A stretch of DNA of 64,000 nucleotides, from NCBI RefSeq assembly GCF_039962255.1, contig NZ_JAMPKY010000003.1, positions 62,001 through 126,000 of the forward strand, written 5' to 3'. Positions within the stretch are counted from its first letter, which is position 1; every line of letters begins with the position of its first letter. The notes under the pieces were generated by a model that saw only the letters and a program-made list of their open reading frames with translations, did not search any database and was not told the DNA's origin. Shown here one piece after another: positions 44,160 through 52,588 of this stretch. This stretch comes from Leptolyngbya subtilissima AS-A7 (lineage in GTDB: Bacteria; Cyanobacteriota; Cyanobacteriia; Phormidesmidales; Phormidesmidaceae). The translations under genes and the position numbers were made by a program.

Positions 44160-45710
44160 TCAGCCTTCGAGGCTATAAATCGCTTGAGGAGTGGCTTTGC
44201 CCTTGAGCAGTAGTTCCCCTAAAAACCTACAGCGGTAGTTGGAATCGGACTCAAGTACCTGCCTGGTAGCGGCATCGAGCAAGATTTGATTTTGGCTGGC
44301 CTGACTCATCAGCCGGGCGGCGGTGTTGACTGTATCCCCCAGCACATTAAACTCGCGTCGGCCTCGGGGCTCACCAATCTCTGCCGCAAACACCGGGCCG
44401 TAGGTCAACCCCATGCGGCAGCTAATGGGTAAGGGCAGGCCCAGCCGCATGGGCTGCCGCAACTGGCTCACCAACGTACGAATTGCCAGCAGGGTTTCGG
44501 TGGCCCGTAGGGGAGCCTCGGGATCGGGGGCGAGCACGCCAAAATGAATCAGCAGCTCTGAGCCTACTGAGTGGTAGGTCACCTTTTGCAAAATGCCGCG
44601 CCGCCGTTCTACTGCGCCGTTGATGAGGGCAAAGGCATGGGAGAAGCAGGTGACAATGCCGTCAGTATCGTCGGGATAAGCGGTATCTACTGCCTCTGGC
44701 AAACCCATTAAATTGACAAAGGCCACTGCCGCCGTAGGAAAAGCCGGGGGAATACGGCGAGCGGCAGCGGTATTGACAAGCAACTGGAGCACTGGGCGAG
44801 GCAGATAGCTAGCTAAGGGTTCAACGGTGGCGAGGCTAGCCTGAATTTCACCAATTAGGCCGGGCACGCTGCGGTCAAACAACATTGAGCTGGCTGTGCG
44901 GCGACGGCTTAGAGTGAGGTCGTACTCTCCCAGGGTTTTAGCATTCAGGTCGTCGACCACCAGCCAGCTAGACTCGGAGTTAGGTTCTAGACTCAGGGGG
45001 TGGGCCGCAGGTTGAAGGCAGTCATACCCAGCTTGGCTGAGGCAGACTCGGCCCACTGCCCCGGCCCCTTCGGTCTGCTTAGCCACCAGCACTGGCTGTC
45101 CCAACAGAACGTGAGCTCGGCGTAAAGGGGTACCAATATCTGCCGCTACAAACTGCCCCGGATGAATGCCTAGCCGCATGCGCAACGATAGAGGGCCCTG
45201 AGCGGTTTCAAGGGCAGAAAAATTCTCCATGGCTCGCTGCATTCGCAGACCGGCATAGACGGCCTGCGTTATCTCGGCGTTGTCGCCGCCAGACTGATAG
45301 GTCTCGTGGCGAAACTGCACCAGCATGGCATCGCCGGTAAACTCCAGCAGGTTACCGCCAGCTTTGCTGACCAGCTCTACCATCCGGGCAAAGTAGTCGT
45401 TGATTAAGGTCAATAGAGTCTCGGCCCCAGCTTGCCCTGCCGCCGCACTAGCCGCAAATAGCGGAGTAAACCCAGCTAAATCAGTAAACAATAAGGTGCC
45501 GCGATGCCAGCAATGGCGTATCTGAGGGCTGAGGGGTGGCTGCTGGGCTACATCGCGAGGCAGGTAGTCGATCAAAATATGCTGTAGCGTACGCAGATGA
45601 TCAAACACCTTGACCAGGGTTTGGGCAGAAGGGTCAACCCATAGGGCTGCGTATAGGTCAGCAGGGGCTAGGTCTCGCAGGCTGCGCTCAATGCTATCCA
45701 GTTCTGCCAC
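44160..45710 (-). CDS. class III adenylate/guanylate cyclase with two tandem domains
   Basis: A 516-residue soluble protein. Domain 1 (about 68-235) keeps both metal aspartates, D77 in LLFTDLAGFT and D127 in EFTGDAML, but lacks the transition-state Asn and Arg (L208, Q212 in GQPVLVAKQ). Domain 2 (about 323-490) has lost the metal aspartates (N333, S384) but keeps Asn462 and Arg466 in LGDTVNTAARL and a Lys (K376) where the substrate-choosing Lys lies. One composite site, formed between the domains as in animal membrane cyclases, is therefore likely. ATP or GTP preference cannot be decided. The region between, about 240-320, holds no recognised domain. Confidence 0.85.
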   Translation of the reverse strand: MAELDSIERSLRDLAPADLYAALWVDPSAQTLVKVFDHLRTLQHILIDYLPRDVAQQPPLSPQIRHCWHRGTLLFTDLAGFTPLFAASAAAGQAGAETLLTLINDYFARMVELVSKAGGNLLEFTGDAMLVQFRHETYQSGGDNAEITQAVYAGLRMQRAMENFSALETAQGPLSLRMRLGIHPGQFVAADIGTPLRRAHVLLGQPVLVAKQTEGAGAVGRVCLSQAGYDCLQPAAHPLSLEPNSESSWLVVDDLNAKTLGEYDLTLSRRRTASSMLFDRSVPGLIGEIQASLATVEPLASYLPRPVLQLLVNTAAARRIPPAFPTAAVAFVNLMGLPEAVDTAYPDDTDGIVTCFSHAFALINGAVERRRGILQKVTYHSVGSELLIHFGVLAPDPEAPLRATETLLAIRTLVSQLRQPMRLGLPLPISCRMGLTYGPVFAAEIGEPRGRREFNVLGDTVNTAARLMSQASQNQILLDAATRQVLESDSNYRCRFLGELLLKGKATPQAIYSLEG

Positions 45711-45797
45711 TGACCCTATCCATTGCTTACTCAGCCGAACAAATCTGCTCTTCTAGGGTGCCCGCCTGTGCTGTTGCTATACCCAAGCTGTTTAGGC

Positions 45798-46997
45798 CTA
45801 AGTCTGAGGGCAGAGGCTATCCCCTGGAGGTAGTTTAAGGGGTAGCTCGGCATTGATAGTGTCAATTTCCTGCTGCTCGAGCTCGTTGACCTCAGTGATG
45901 TAGCGGGTCAGGAGGGTTTTCATGCGAGGCGAATAGAACCGATGCAGGCTGTAGTTACCCAGGGCTGGAAAGCCCCGTCGTTTTTTATGGCGTCCTCCCG
46001 CCCCAGGATCGAACAGGGTAATGTTGTTAGCGATCGCCCACTCAATCGGCGCGTAGTAGCAGGCGTTAAAGTGCAGATTGTTCATCTCCATCGTTGAGCC
46101 CCAGTAGCGGCCGTAGAGGCGATCGCCCTTAGTCAGGCAAAACGACATGCCTATCGGGTTGCTGTCGTCTTCGCTATAGGCGACAAAAAACACCATGCGG
46201 TGGCGGTAGTCGTGGTGCAGCAGGTGAAAGAATTTGCGGCTCAGGTACTTGCTGCCCCACCAACCAAACTTGTCGCAGGTGTCGGCATAGAAATCGTACA
46301 TCTGGTCGCACAGGGTCTTGCTGATGGCATCTCCAGCGATCGCCTCCAGACGCAGGCCCGCCGTCGCCATCGACTTGCGCTCACGCTTGATGTTGCGCCG
46401 TTGGTTGGCGTTAAACATGCCCAGGTAGTCGTCAAAATCTTTAAACCCATGGTTTTGCCACACGTAGCTGTGGTGCAACCATTCAGCAAAGCCTAGCTGG
46501 GTCATGGTGGCCCGCCACTCGGGATCAACGTAGAGAAAGTGGCAGCCGGAGATGTTGTTGCGATCGCAAAACCCGTCAATCACCTCTACCATGGCCCGAG
46601 TGACGATCGCTTCATCGGCGTCGGGGGCAATCAAAAATCGATAGCCCTCCGTTGGGGTAAACGGCGCCATGCCTAGCAGCTTGGGATAATACTCTACCCC
46701 CAGACGCTCAGCCAAATCGGCCCACTGGTGGTCAAATACAAATTCGCCCCGGCTGTGGCCCTTCAGATACATGGGAGCAGCCCCGACCAGGGTTGTCCCC
46801 TGCCAGAGAGCCAGATGACAGGGCAACCAGCCCGTGTTAGCCCCCACGCTGCCCGATCGCTCCATATTGTGCAGCCAGCTCCATTCCAGGAACGGTGTAA
46901 TTAGGGGCTGGGCTAGTTCGTCCCACACGGCCTCGGGAATCTCATCAATGGAGCGCAGCCAGGTGGCGGTCAGCGACGGCACAGAGGGATAGCCCAT
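45798..46997 (-). CDS. FemAB/GNAT-like N-acyltransferase (COG3146 type)
   Basis: A 399-residue protein of the 'peptidogalycan biosynthesis' family. Marks are PFLEWSWLHNMERSGSVG, GWLPCHLAL, YLKGHSRGEFVFDHQWADL, then FDDYLGMFNANQRRNIKRER, and the C-terminal YCYAPIEWAI-like and GGRHKKRRGF segments. The fold is a double GNAT domain related to FemABX. Substrate unknown; cell-wall or aminoacyl transfer is inferred. It follows the RibD-like gene by 6 bases on the same strand, so the two are probably cotranscribed. Confidence 0.85.
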   Translation of the reverse strand: MGYPSVPSLTATWLRSIDEIPEAVWDELAQPLITPFLEWSWLHNMERSGSVGANTGWLPCHLALWQGTTLVGAAPMYLKGHSRGEFVFDHQWADLAERLGVEYYPKLLGMAPFTPTEGYRFLIAPDADEAIVTRAMVEVIDGFCDRNNISGCHFLYVDPEWRATMTQLGFAEWLHHSYVWQNHGFKDFDDYLGMFNANQRRNIKRERKSMATAGLRLEAIAGDAISKTLCDQMYDFYADTCDKFGWWGSKYLSRKFFHLLHHDYRHRMVFFVAYSEDDSNPIGMSFCLTKGDRLYGRYWGSTMEMNNLHFNACYYAPIEWAIANNITLFDPGAGGRHKKRRGFPALGNYSLHRFYSPRMKTLLTRYITEVNELEQQEIDTINAELPLKLPPGDSLCPQT

Positions 46998-47003
46998 GGA
47001 AGA

Positions 47004-47771
47004 TTAGTCAGTAGGAGAGGGTTGGTTATTCTCCAGGGTAAAGGAATTTCCAGACCCTTGCAGAGGTGGGGGCAGGACCCGATAGTGCAAAAACACCTCC
47101 CCTCCTATCGCTTCATGGGAGAGCAACTGTAGCCGGGGAGCGATCGCTGCCAAAAAACCTGCTCCCTCTACTGGGGTCGGGGCCGTTGTGCCCCCCAAAA
47201 TCAGCGGGCACACCGTTACGAAGATGTCGTGGACGCAGTGGTGGGCCAGTAGCTCTGCCACCAGCCCGCCCCCGCCTAAGAGGGCTAGGTGGTGGATGCC
47301 CGCCGCTTTCAACTGGGCTAAAATCCAGGGCCAATCCCAGGACTGGGTTTTGGCTTCGGGCACTATCCAAATGTGCTCGAACAGCCCCGTTTCTGCCCAG
47401 TGCTGAGCCCCATCGGCAGTGGTGACTAGCCCTCTAGGTACCGGCTGCTGAAAGTATCGAAACTTGGGGTCGAGATTGCCCGAGGGTGACCAGACAATCT
47501 GCACAGGTTGGTTTGTTTGGTGCCGCTGTCGCCGCTGGGCCAAAAGGTCTGGGTTGCGCACGCTTAAGGTGGTGCCGTAGGCCCGCAGAGTACCTCCCCC
47601 AAACAGCACCCCGTCCGCCGCTGCTACTTTTTCCTCCAGGTGAGCTAGGTCGGCCACTGAAGAAAACCGGGCGGCACCACGCTGGGCATCGGCAATTTTG
47701 CCGTCCAGGCTCATGGCCAGCACCAGGGTGATGTGAGGCAGGATTGGGTCGGGGGCGATCGCCAAGGGCAA
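47004..47771 (-). CDS. RibD C-terminal-type reductase
   Basis: A 255-residue protein with the dihydrofolate-reductase-like fold of RibD: ITLVLAMSLDGKIAD, ADGVLFGGGTLRAYGT, LLGGGGLVAELL (NADPH-binding glycine run) and FVTVCPLILGG. It lacks the N-terminal deaminase half, so it may act as the separate riboflavin-pathway reductase or on another pyrimidine or pterin. Start at the first ATG. Forms a probable operon with the acyltransferase gene (6 bases downstream). Confidence 0.88.
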   Translation of the reverse strand: MPLAIAPDPILPHITLVLAMSLDGKIADAQRGAARFSSVADLAHLEEKVAAADGVLFGGGTLRAYGTTLSVRNPDLLAQRRQRHQTNQPVQIVWSPSGNLDPKFRYFQQPVPRGLVTTADGAQHWAETGLFEHIWIVPEAKTQSWDWPWILAQLKAAGIHHLALLGGGGLVAELLAHHCVHDIFVTVCPLILGGTTAPTPVEGAGFLAAIAPRLQLLSHEAIGGEVFLHYRVLPPPLQGSGNSFTLENNQPSPTD

Positions 47772-47789
47772 GGGCTATGGAGCGTATCT

Positions 47790-48359
47790 CTAGTTTACCG
47801 AGGCCTCTAGAACCGCAGGTTGGCTTTCACCTAGATCCCAGCTGCTGTGGCATTTCCAGCTTTGATTGGTCAGCTGCTGGTAAAACCGCATCTCCCACTG
47901 GGTGGGGGTTTTCCAGTCAATGGCTGCTTTTGCCTCGGTAACTATGGCCTTGTTGTCTTTGCGGTTAGAGCCATAGGCCAGGGGTAGACCCAGCTCATCC
48001 TGAATGCGGAGAGGCATTTTGCGGGTGGGCGACTTCACGGTGCAGGCAAAATTCACCATCACCTGCTTCAGCCAAGGAGAGGTAATCGCCAGACCGCTCC
48101 AGTCGGGTTTGACTACTAGGCCCTCTAGGGTCACCACCGGAGTGGGGCGTGCTTTTAGGCCGCGGTTGTAGGCGCGATCGAGGCTGCGGGTATAGATCGG
48201 GGCCGCACCAGACTGTTCTTCAAAGCCTTCAATTAGCAAGCAGCAGGCATCTGGGCCTTGCTGAAGGGGGGCTGCTGTCTCTCTGTGCTCGGCTAAGAAC
48301 CGCTTGATCTGCTCGGCTAGGCTTCCGGTCGGGCAGACGTAAATTGCAAACTTGGTCAT
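47790..48359 (-). CDS. conserved-looking protein of unknown function
   Basis: A 189-residue soluble protein. It opens TKFAIYVCPTGSLAEQIKRF and has a CCLLIEGFEE strand, a central LKARPTPVVTLEGLVVKPDW block and a Trp-rich end (WEMRFYQQLTNQSWKCHSSW). The alternating strand-helix pattern and small size recall 2H phosphoesterase or RNA-ligase-like folds, but the two HxT/S motifs are not there. I do not recognise the family. It lies 18 bases upstream of the RibD-like gene on the same strand and may begin that operon. Confidence 0.65.
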   Translation of the reverse strand: MTKFAIYVCPTGSLAEQIKRFLAEHRETAAPLQQGPDACCLLIEGFEEQSGAAPIYTRSLDRAYNRGLKARPTPVVTLEGLVVKPDWSGLAITSPWLKQVMVNFACTVKSPTRKMPLRIQDELGLPLAYGSNRKDNKAIVTEAKAAIDWKTPTQWEMRFYQQLTNQSWKCHSSWDLGESQPAVLEASVN

Positions 48360-48559
48360 AGGGCATTCCCAGAGAAACAGCGAACTGGGAAGTACGGTAG
48401 GCAGCCTGCTCTAGCCCACTGGCTGGATGCAGACGCTAGGGATAGAGGCAGGACAACGACTATACCTCTATATAGCAGCTTAGACTATGAATGCTCGAAT
48501 GCCGTTAATGGGGCATTATTATTTACTTAAGAACTCCGGTTTTGCTAATCCTACAGTCT

Positions 48560-49012
48560 TCAGCAACTGGGCACGTCAAAGGCATTTTCGATGTAGTCTT
48601 GCAGCGTTAGATAGCGAACATCATCCACTAAAAGGTGCTTGGCAGGGTTGGTTGGTGGTTGCTGACCACGGCGGCAGGCCACCAGGGCTACGTCAAATCG
48701 GCAGGTGGCTTCTGCCCACTGGGGATGCTTGATCAAGTAGAGCTGGGCAGCTTTCCACAGTTTGGCTTGCTTGCTGCGGGTGATTGCCATCAAGCCGTAG
48801 GCATCCCAGTTACCCTGGCTGCGAGTTTTGACTTCGACAAAGGTAAGCTGACCGCTGGGGTTAGCGGCTCCCCAGGCCATCACCAAATCGAGCTCGCCCC
48901 AGGGACAGTACCACTGGCGATCGCACTGTTGCCAGCCCTGGGTCGTTAGCCAGTTGGCTACTAGGGTTTCGCCCAGGGTGCCCAGTTCGGTCTTGGTGAG
49001 TTCGGCGGTCAT
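48560..49012 (-). CDS. YraN/UPF0102 endonuclease-fold protein
   Basis: From the ATG at 49012 it has 150 residues. LGTLGETLVANWLTTQGWQQ, then WGELDLVM, TFVEVKTRS and CRFDVALV give the PD-(D/E)XK-like pattern of YraN (E...D...ExK). The family is linked to recombination or Holliday junction handling, without firm proof. The 200 bases beyond its stop show no gene I can support. Confidence 0.88.
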   Translation of the reverse strand: MTAELTKTELGTLGETLVANWLTTQGWQQCDRQWYCPWGELDLVMAWGAANPSGQLTFVEVKTRSQGNWDAYGLMAITRSKQAKLWKAAQLYLIKHPQWAEATCRFDVALVACRRGQQPPTNPAKHLLVDDVRYLTLQDYIENAFDVPSC

Positions 49013-49084
49013 GGCGTGATGTTCCTGGGGCAGCATTCTTTAGCGTGCCCAAGGAGTGAGGGGCGATCGCCCTACCAATGGTTT

Positions 49085-49576
49085 CTACCGATAGTTGGTA
49101 AACTGCACCGCCACGGGCCAGTCTTCCTGCTTCACTAGCTGCATCGCCTGTTGCAGGTCATCTTTAGACTTGCCGGTAACCCGCACCGCATCCCCTTGAA
49201 TCGCAGCGGTCACCTTTTTGAGGTTGTCGCGGATCAGCTTAGTAATTTGCTTACCCATCTCCTGCTCAATGCCCTTTTTGAGGGTGATGGTCTGGCGTAC
49301 GCGGGTGCCGCTAGCCGCTTCCACATCACCAAACTCAAAGATCTTGAGGGAAAGATTGCGCTTGGCTGCTTTCTGGTACAACAAATCTTTGACCGCGTCT
49401 AGAGTCATGTCGCTGGCGGTTTCGATGGTGATGGTGCTGTCCGCCAGATCAATGGAGGTTTTAGTGTCTTTCAGGTCGTAACGACTGATCACATCCCGCC
49501 GGGTTTGGTCGAGGGCGTTGACCAGTTCTTGGCGGTCGAAATCGCTGACGATATCAAAGGAAAAGCTAGAAGCCAT
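49085..49576 (-). CDS. YajQ family nucleotide-binding protein
   Basis: From the ATG at 49576 it has 163 residues: [20 protein letters not shown], then [17 protein letters not shown]-type core ([20 protein letters not shown]) and the end [20 protein letters not shown] with FTNYR. These are the family marks. YajQ-like proteins bind cyclic di-GMP or nucleotides in some bacteria. An upstream ATG at 49603 would add nine residues. MAPEG gene follows on the same strand upstream. Confidence 0.95.
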   Translation of the reverse strand: MASSFSFDIVSDFDRQELVNALDQTRRDVISRYDLKDTKTSIDLADSTITIETASDMTLDAVKDLLYQKAAKRNLSLKIFEFGDVEAASGTRVRQTITLKKGIEQEMGKQITKLIRDNLKKVTAAIQGDAVRVTGKSKDDLQQAMQLVKQEDWPVAVQFTNYR

Positions 49577-49607
49577 AGGTACCGTTGAGTATCTGCGCAC
49601 CAACAGA

Positions 49608-50024
49608 CTACATCAAGGCCGACCGACAGCTCAAGACATAGAGGGTGAAGGTGCTCAGGTTGGCGACCCCAAACATCAGCGATCGCCCGAGCGGCACATT
49701 CGCAATGTAGGCCACCGGGTACAGGGTGCGGGCAGCGAGGTAGGCGATCGCGGCTCCCAGCGCCAGCCCTGACTGCTGCTGGGTGACGTAGGCCATCAGC
49801 GCCGCTGGAGCAAATAGAATCATTGACTCAAAGGCATTTTCGTGGGCCCAAGTAGCCCGCTGCGCATAGGGGGGCAGTTTGGCCAGCATGGTCCGAGGGG
49901 CGGTCTGGTCGTAGCCCACCGCAAATCGCCCGTAGCCCACGACCAGGAAGGGTAGATAGACTAGCAAAGCTGCCAGCCCAATGCTAACCAGCAAAAACCC
50001 CGGCATAGACAGCAAAGATGCCAT
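49608..50024 (-). CDS. MAPEG family membrane protein
   Basis: A 138-residue protein with four hydrophobic helices. [20 protein letters not shown] and [20 protein letters not shown] match the MAPEG fold (glutathione-dependent membrane enzymes and leukotriene-synthase relatives). Bacterial members are mostly uncharacterised; detoxification or lipid peroxide handling is the usual guess. It ends 31 bases before the YajQ start. Confidence 0.88.
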   Translation of the reverse strand: MASLLSMPGFLLVSIGLAALLVYLPFLVVGYGRFAVGYDQTAPRTMLAKLPPYAQRATWAHENAFESMILFAPAALMAYVTQQQSGLALGAAIAYLAARTLYPVAYIANVPLGRSLMFGVANLSTFTLYVLSCRSALM

Positions 50025-50066
50025 GAATTATTGTCCTCAATAACTTTTTTGCTGTAACTCCAATCG

Positions 50067-50570
50067 TTAGTCGAAGTAAAACAGCGTCACAATCTTGCGC
50101 TGGTCTTCCGCATCCTGGCAGGTTTTCAGCAGGGTGTGGCTGTCGTGAAAAGCAAAGCAGACCAGCTGTTGACAGCGAGAAATAATCTCCTGGTTGCACA
50201 GCGAGCTTGCCTCTGCCAAAGACATGGCATCGTTGGCCGGGTTTTCGACTAGGTGCATGACCTGCTCTAGCTGATCGCGCGACTCGCGAGGCTGGCGTTC
50301 TAGGCTCTGGGGCAAAATTACAGTGAGCAGGTTGGGATCGGCCTGCATTGCTCCCTTAATGGCGGCGGAGTTGGTGCCAGTCGCCCCCGAGGTGATGATG
50401 CGATTACCCCCGAGGGCCAGCGCATAGGTCATCAGCTCGATGAGTTGCTGGTGGGTAATCGGCACATGGCGCGACCCCAAAATAGCCACCCGCTTGGAAC
50501 CTGACTGTTGAATAGCCGCAAGTTCCTGCAAAAACGTGTCGACTTTAGCGGATTCGAGCGACGCTTCCAT
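50067..50570 (-). CDS. DprA/LOG-like Rossmann-fold protein
   Basis: From the ATG at 50570 it has 167 residues. KRVAILGSRHVPITHQQLIE, the GGNRIITSGATGTNSAAIKG block (nucleotide-binding glycine run) and VILPQSLERQPRE match proteins called 'DNA recombination-mediator protein A' in cyanobacteria. It has only the Rossmann core, shorter than full DprA, and the LOG motif PGGxGTxxE is not seen. Role is therefore open: a nucleotide-binding sensor or a DprA-type single-strand DNA partner. Confidence 0.75.
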   Translation of the reverse strand: MEASLESAKVDTFLQELAAIQQSGSKRVAILGSRHVPITHQQLIELMTYALALGGNRIITSGATGTNSAAIKGAMQADPNLLTVILPQSLERQPRESRDQLEQVMHLVENPANDAMSLAEASSLCNQEIISRCQQLVCFAFHDSHTLLKTCQDAEDQRKIVTLFYFD

Positions 50571-50667
50571 GGACTGACTCAAAGGCTGCACCGAATGCGA
50601 GAATAACGCGCTTCATTGTATCAGACCAACCGGGTTAGGCTACACTCTGTCCCCAGGTCAGCAGACC

Positions 50668-51750
50668 TCAGGTGGCCGAAACCGGCAGTTTGAGATCGAG
50701 TAAGTGCAGCAGACGGTCTAGGTCAAAGTTGGTAGCTACCAACTCTTGAATGCACTGTACCTTAATGGGCTCATGCAGGCGCACCTGGCCAAACAGCTCA
50801 TCAATGCGCTCAACCGTAGACAAGGTGTCAGAGTCAACGGAGACAATCGGTACTTCCAAGTCTGAGGCGCGCTCTAAGATCTCCCGGGAAGGGGGGATTT
50901 GGCCCGTTAGCACCAGACACTGGGTAGAGGTTTCTAACGCCGCAAACTGGATGTCGGTGCGATCGCCCCCGGTCACCACCGCCATGTTGGTGGCTTTGCG
51001 GAAATACCGCAGGGCTGAGTTCACGTTCATGGCTCCGATGGTGAGAGTCTCCACCATTAGGTCAAGGCGGTTAGAGCAGCACAGCACCTCAGCATCAAGC
51101 CGAGCGACAATCTCGCGCACGGTAATGCTGCGCATAATGGGCGATCGCGGCAGCACCGCCAGCACCGGAATTCCCTGGTTTTCTAAGAATGGACGGGCCA
51201 GCTCAGCGCAGGCCTTTACCGCATCCGTAGGCACATCGTTGATAATCACTCCAATCAGGCGCGACCCCAGCTGAGCCTTAGCAGCCAGCAGGCGATCGAC
51301 CAGCAGCAGCGAATCGTAGCGCGTCACCAGCAGCACCGCGGCGTCAATATCGGCAGCAATGTGGGCCACAGACAGGTTCAGCAGCGTCCCCTCAGTGAGA
51401 TTGCCGGGCCCTTCCAGCAGCAGTAAGTCTTCGCCCCGCTGCTCGGTATAGTCCAGCAAGCTGTAGCTTGCCGGAGGCTGACCGCTAAGCGCTAGGCGAT
51501 CGGCCACAGTAGCTTCGGTCAACGAGATGGCCGGAGGGTAAAATCGCGCCGCTGACAGCCCTAGCGTGTCAACAATGAACTCTAAATCTGGATCCTTCCC
51601 ATCCCCGTTGGTCGAGTTGCCCATGGGTTTACCAAACCCAACATCCATGCCCAACCCCTGAAGCTGGAGCCCAACACCCAGTAAAATTGCCGATTTGCCA
51701 CTATACGACTCGGTTGAACCAATCACCAAACGCTTTGCTGAACTGGGCAC
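50668..51750 (-). CDS. phosphotransacetylase-like protein with BioD-like and DRTGG domains
   Basis: A 360-residue protein. The N-terminal half is a BioD-like P-loop domain (RLVIGSTESYSGKSAILLGV with a SGKS loop, DVGFGKPMGN). A DRTGG domain follows from about residue 220 (GAMNVNSALRYFRKATNMAV, then TGGDRTDIQFAAL). This is the layout of the N-terminal region of long Pta proteins without the acetyltransferase domain. Cyanobacteria encode it separately; function not established. Confidence 0.82.
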   Translation of the reverse strand: MPSSAKRLVIGSTESYSGKSAILLGVGLQLQGLGMDVGFGKPMGNSTNGDGKDPDLEFIVDTLGLSAARFYPPAISLTEATVADRLALSGQPPASYSLLDYTEQRGEDLLLLEGPGNLTEGTLLNLSVAHIAADIDAAVLLVTRYDSLLLVDRLLAAKAQLGSRLIGVIINDVPTDAVKACAELARPFLENQGIPVLAVLPRSPIMRSITVREIVARLDAEVLCCSNRLDLMVETLTIGAMNVNSALRYFRKATNMAVVTGGDRTDIQFAALETSTQCLVLTGQIPPSREILERASDLEVPIVSVDSDTLSTVERIDELFGQVRLHEPIKVQCIQELVATNFDLDRLLHLLDLKLPVSAT

Positions 51751-51936
51751 GCCACAAGTCCTCCATGGGGTAATGCACTGCTCCCCGACCCCAACGACTA
51801 CAGAGCACCCTAGTCAACCAGGCCAGTGGGCACAGCACCACCCCCATTCTGCCACCTTATAGGGATGTCAGCGTTAGGCATCTCACTGCCCCTCCGCTCA
51901 ACCTATCCCTAGAACCTCACTGGCCTTGCGGTTGCC

Positions 51937-52317
51937 CTACTCATCCAATCGCAACAGCTTGCGATAAAACCCTTGGGAAAAATCTGCTGGGCGCTTTTGG
52001 CGCAGCGCCACAATCACGTCAAACAAAAAATCCACAAACTCAAAGGTCGCCATTGTAATTTCGTAGCTGAGATCGCTATCACCTTCAAACTGCATGCGAC
52101 AGCGGGTCAAGTCTGCCGGTAGTACAGACACATTCCAGGTCGCTACAAAGGCAATACTATCGCTCCCCTCAATTTGCCGCTCCCCCTCCAGATTGCCCTG
52201 TTTATATAGAGAAATGGCGTAAGGCAGCGCGTTACGCTTATTGCCCTGGTAATAGGGCATGTAAACGCTGATATCCTGCTTGCCTGCGGGCTGAATTGCC
52301 TCAAACGTCAAACTCAT
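51937..52317 (-). CDS. ebsA: EbsA, type IV pilus/biofilm regulation protein
   Basis: A 126-residue protein matching cyanobacterial EbsA: ISVYMPYYQGNKRNALPYAI, then LYKQGNLEGERQIEGSDSIA, FVATWNVSVLPADL and a C-terminal FVDFLFDVIVALRQKR. In Synechococcus elongatus EbsA belongs to a complex with type IV pilus parts and is needed for biofilm self-suppression. The gene stands alone here, divergent from a GT2 glycosyltransferase gene 271 bases away. Confidence 0.9.
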   Translation of the reverse strand: MSLTFEAIQPAGKQDISVYMPYYQGNKRNALPYAISLYKQGNLEGERQIEGSDSIAFVATWNVSVLPADLTRCRMQFEGDSDLSYEITMATFEFVDFLFDVIVALRQKRPADFSQGFYRKLLRLDE

Positions 52318-52588
52318 GGGTCTGGCCTTAGGTCAAATTTCAACAAACGAATATTCGGACGGTCATCGAGGTTAGATGCTTAGGATACTGGATACTTACC
52401 TCGCCGGGTTGCTAACGATGACGCGACCTAGAACTAGCATTCCCCAGGATGGTATTGGGTGTATCACTAAAATTTTCCGCAAAATCGAGGATGATAGACC
52501 TAGGCCGAGGCCGTACTCGGCATGAGGTGCTGATCCGTGTTGTGGTCTGGCCACCGTCGTTTTTTGTTGTGATCCCTACTCTGAGTTC

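Noticed and set aside
48487-48732. 81-codon frame upstream of the YraN gene end
   Set aside because: More than half is antisense to the YraN gene and the rest has no protein-like pattern.
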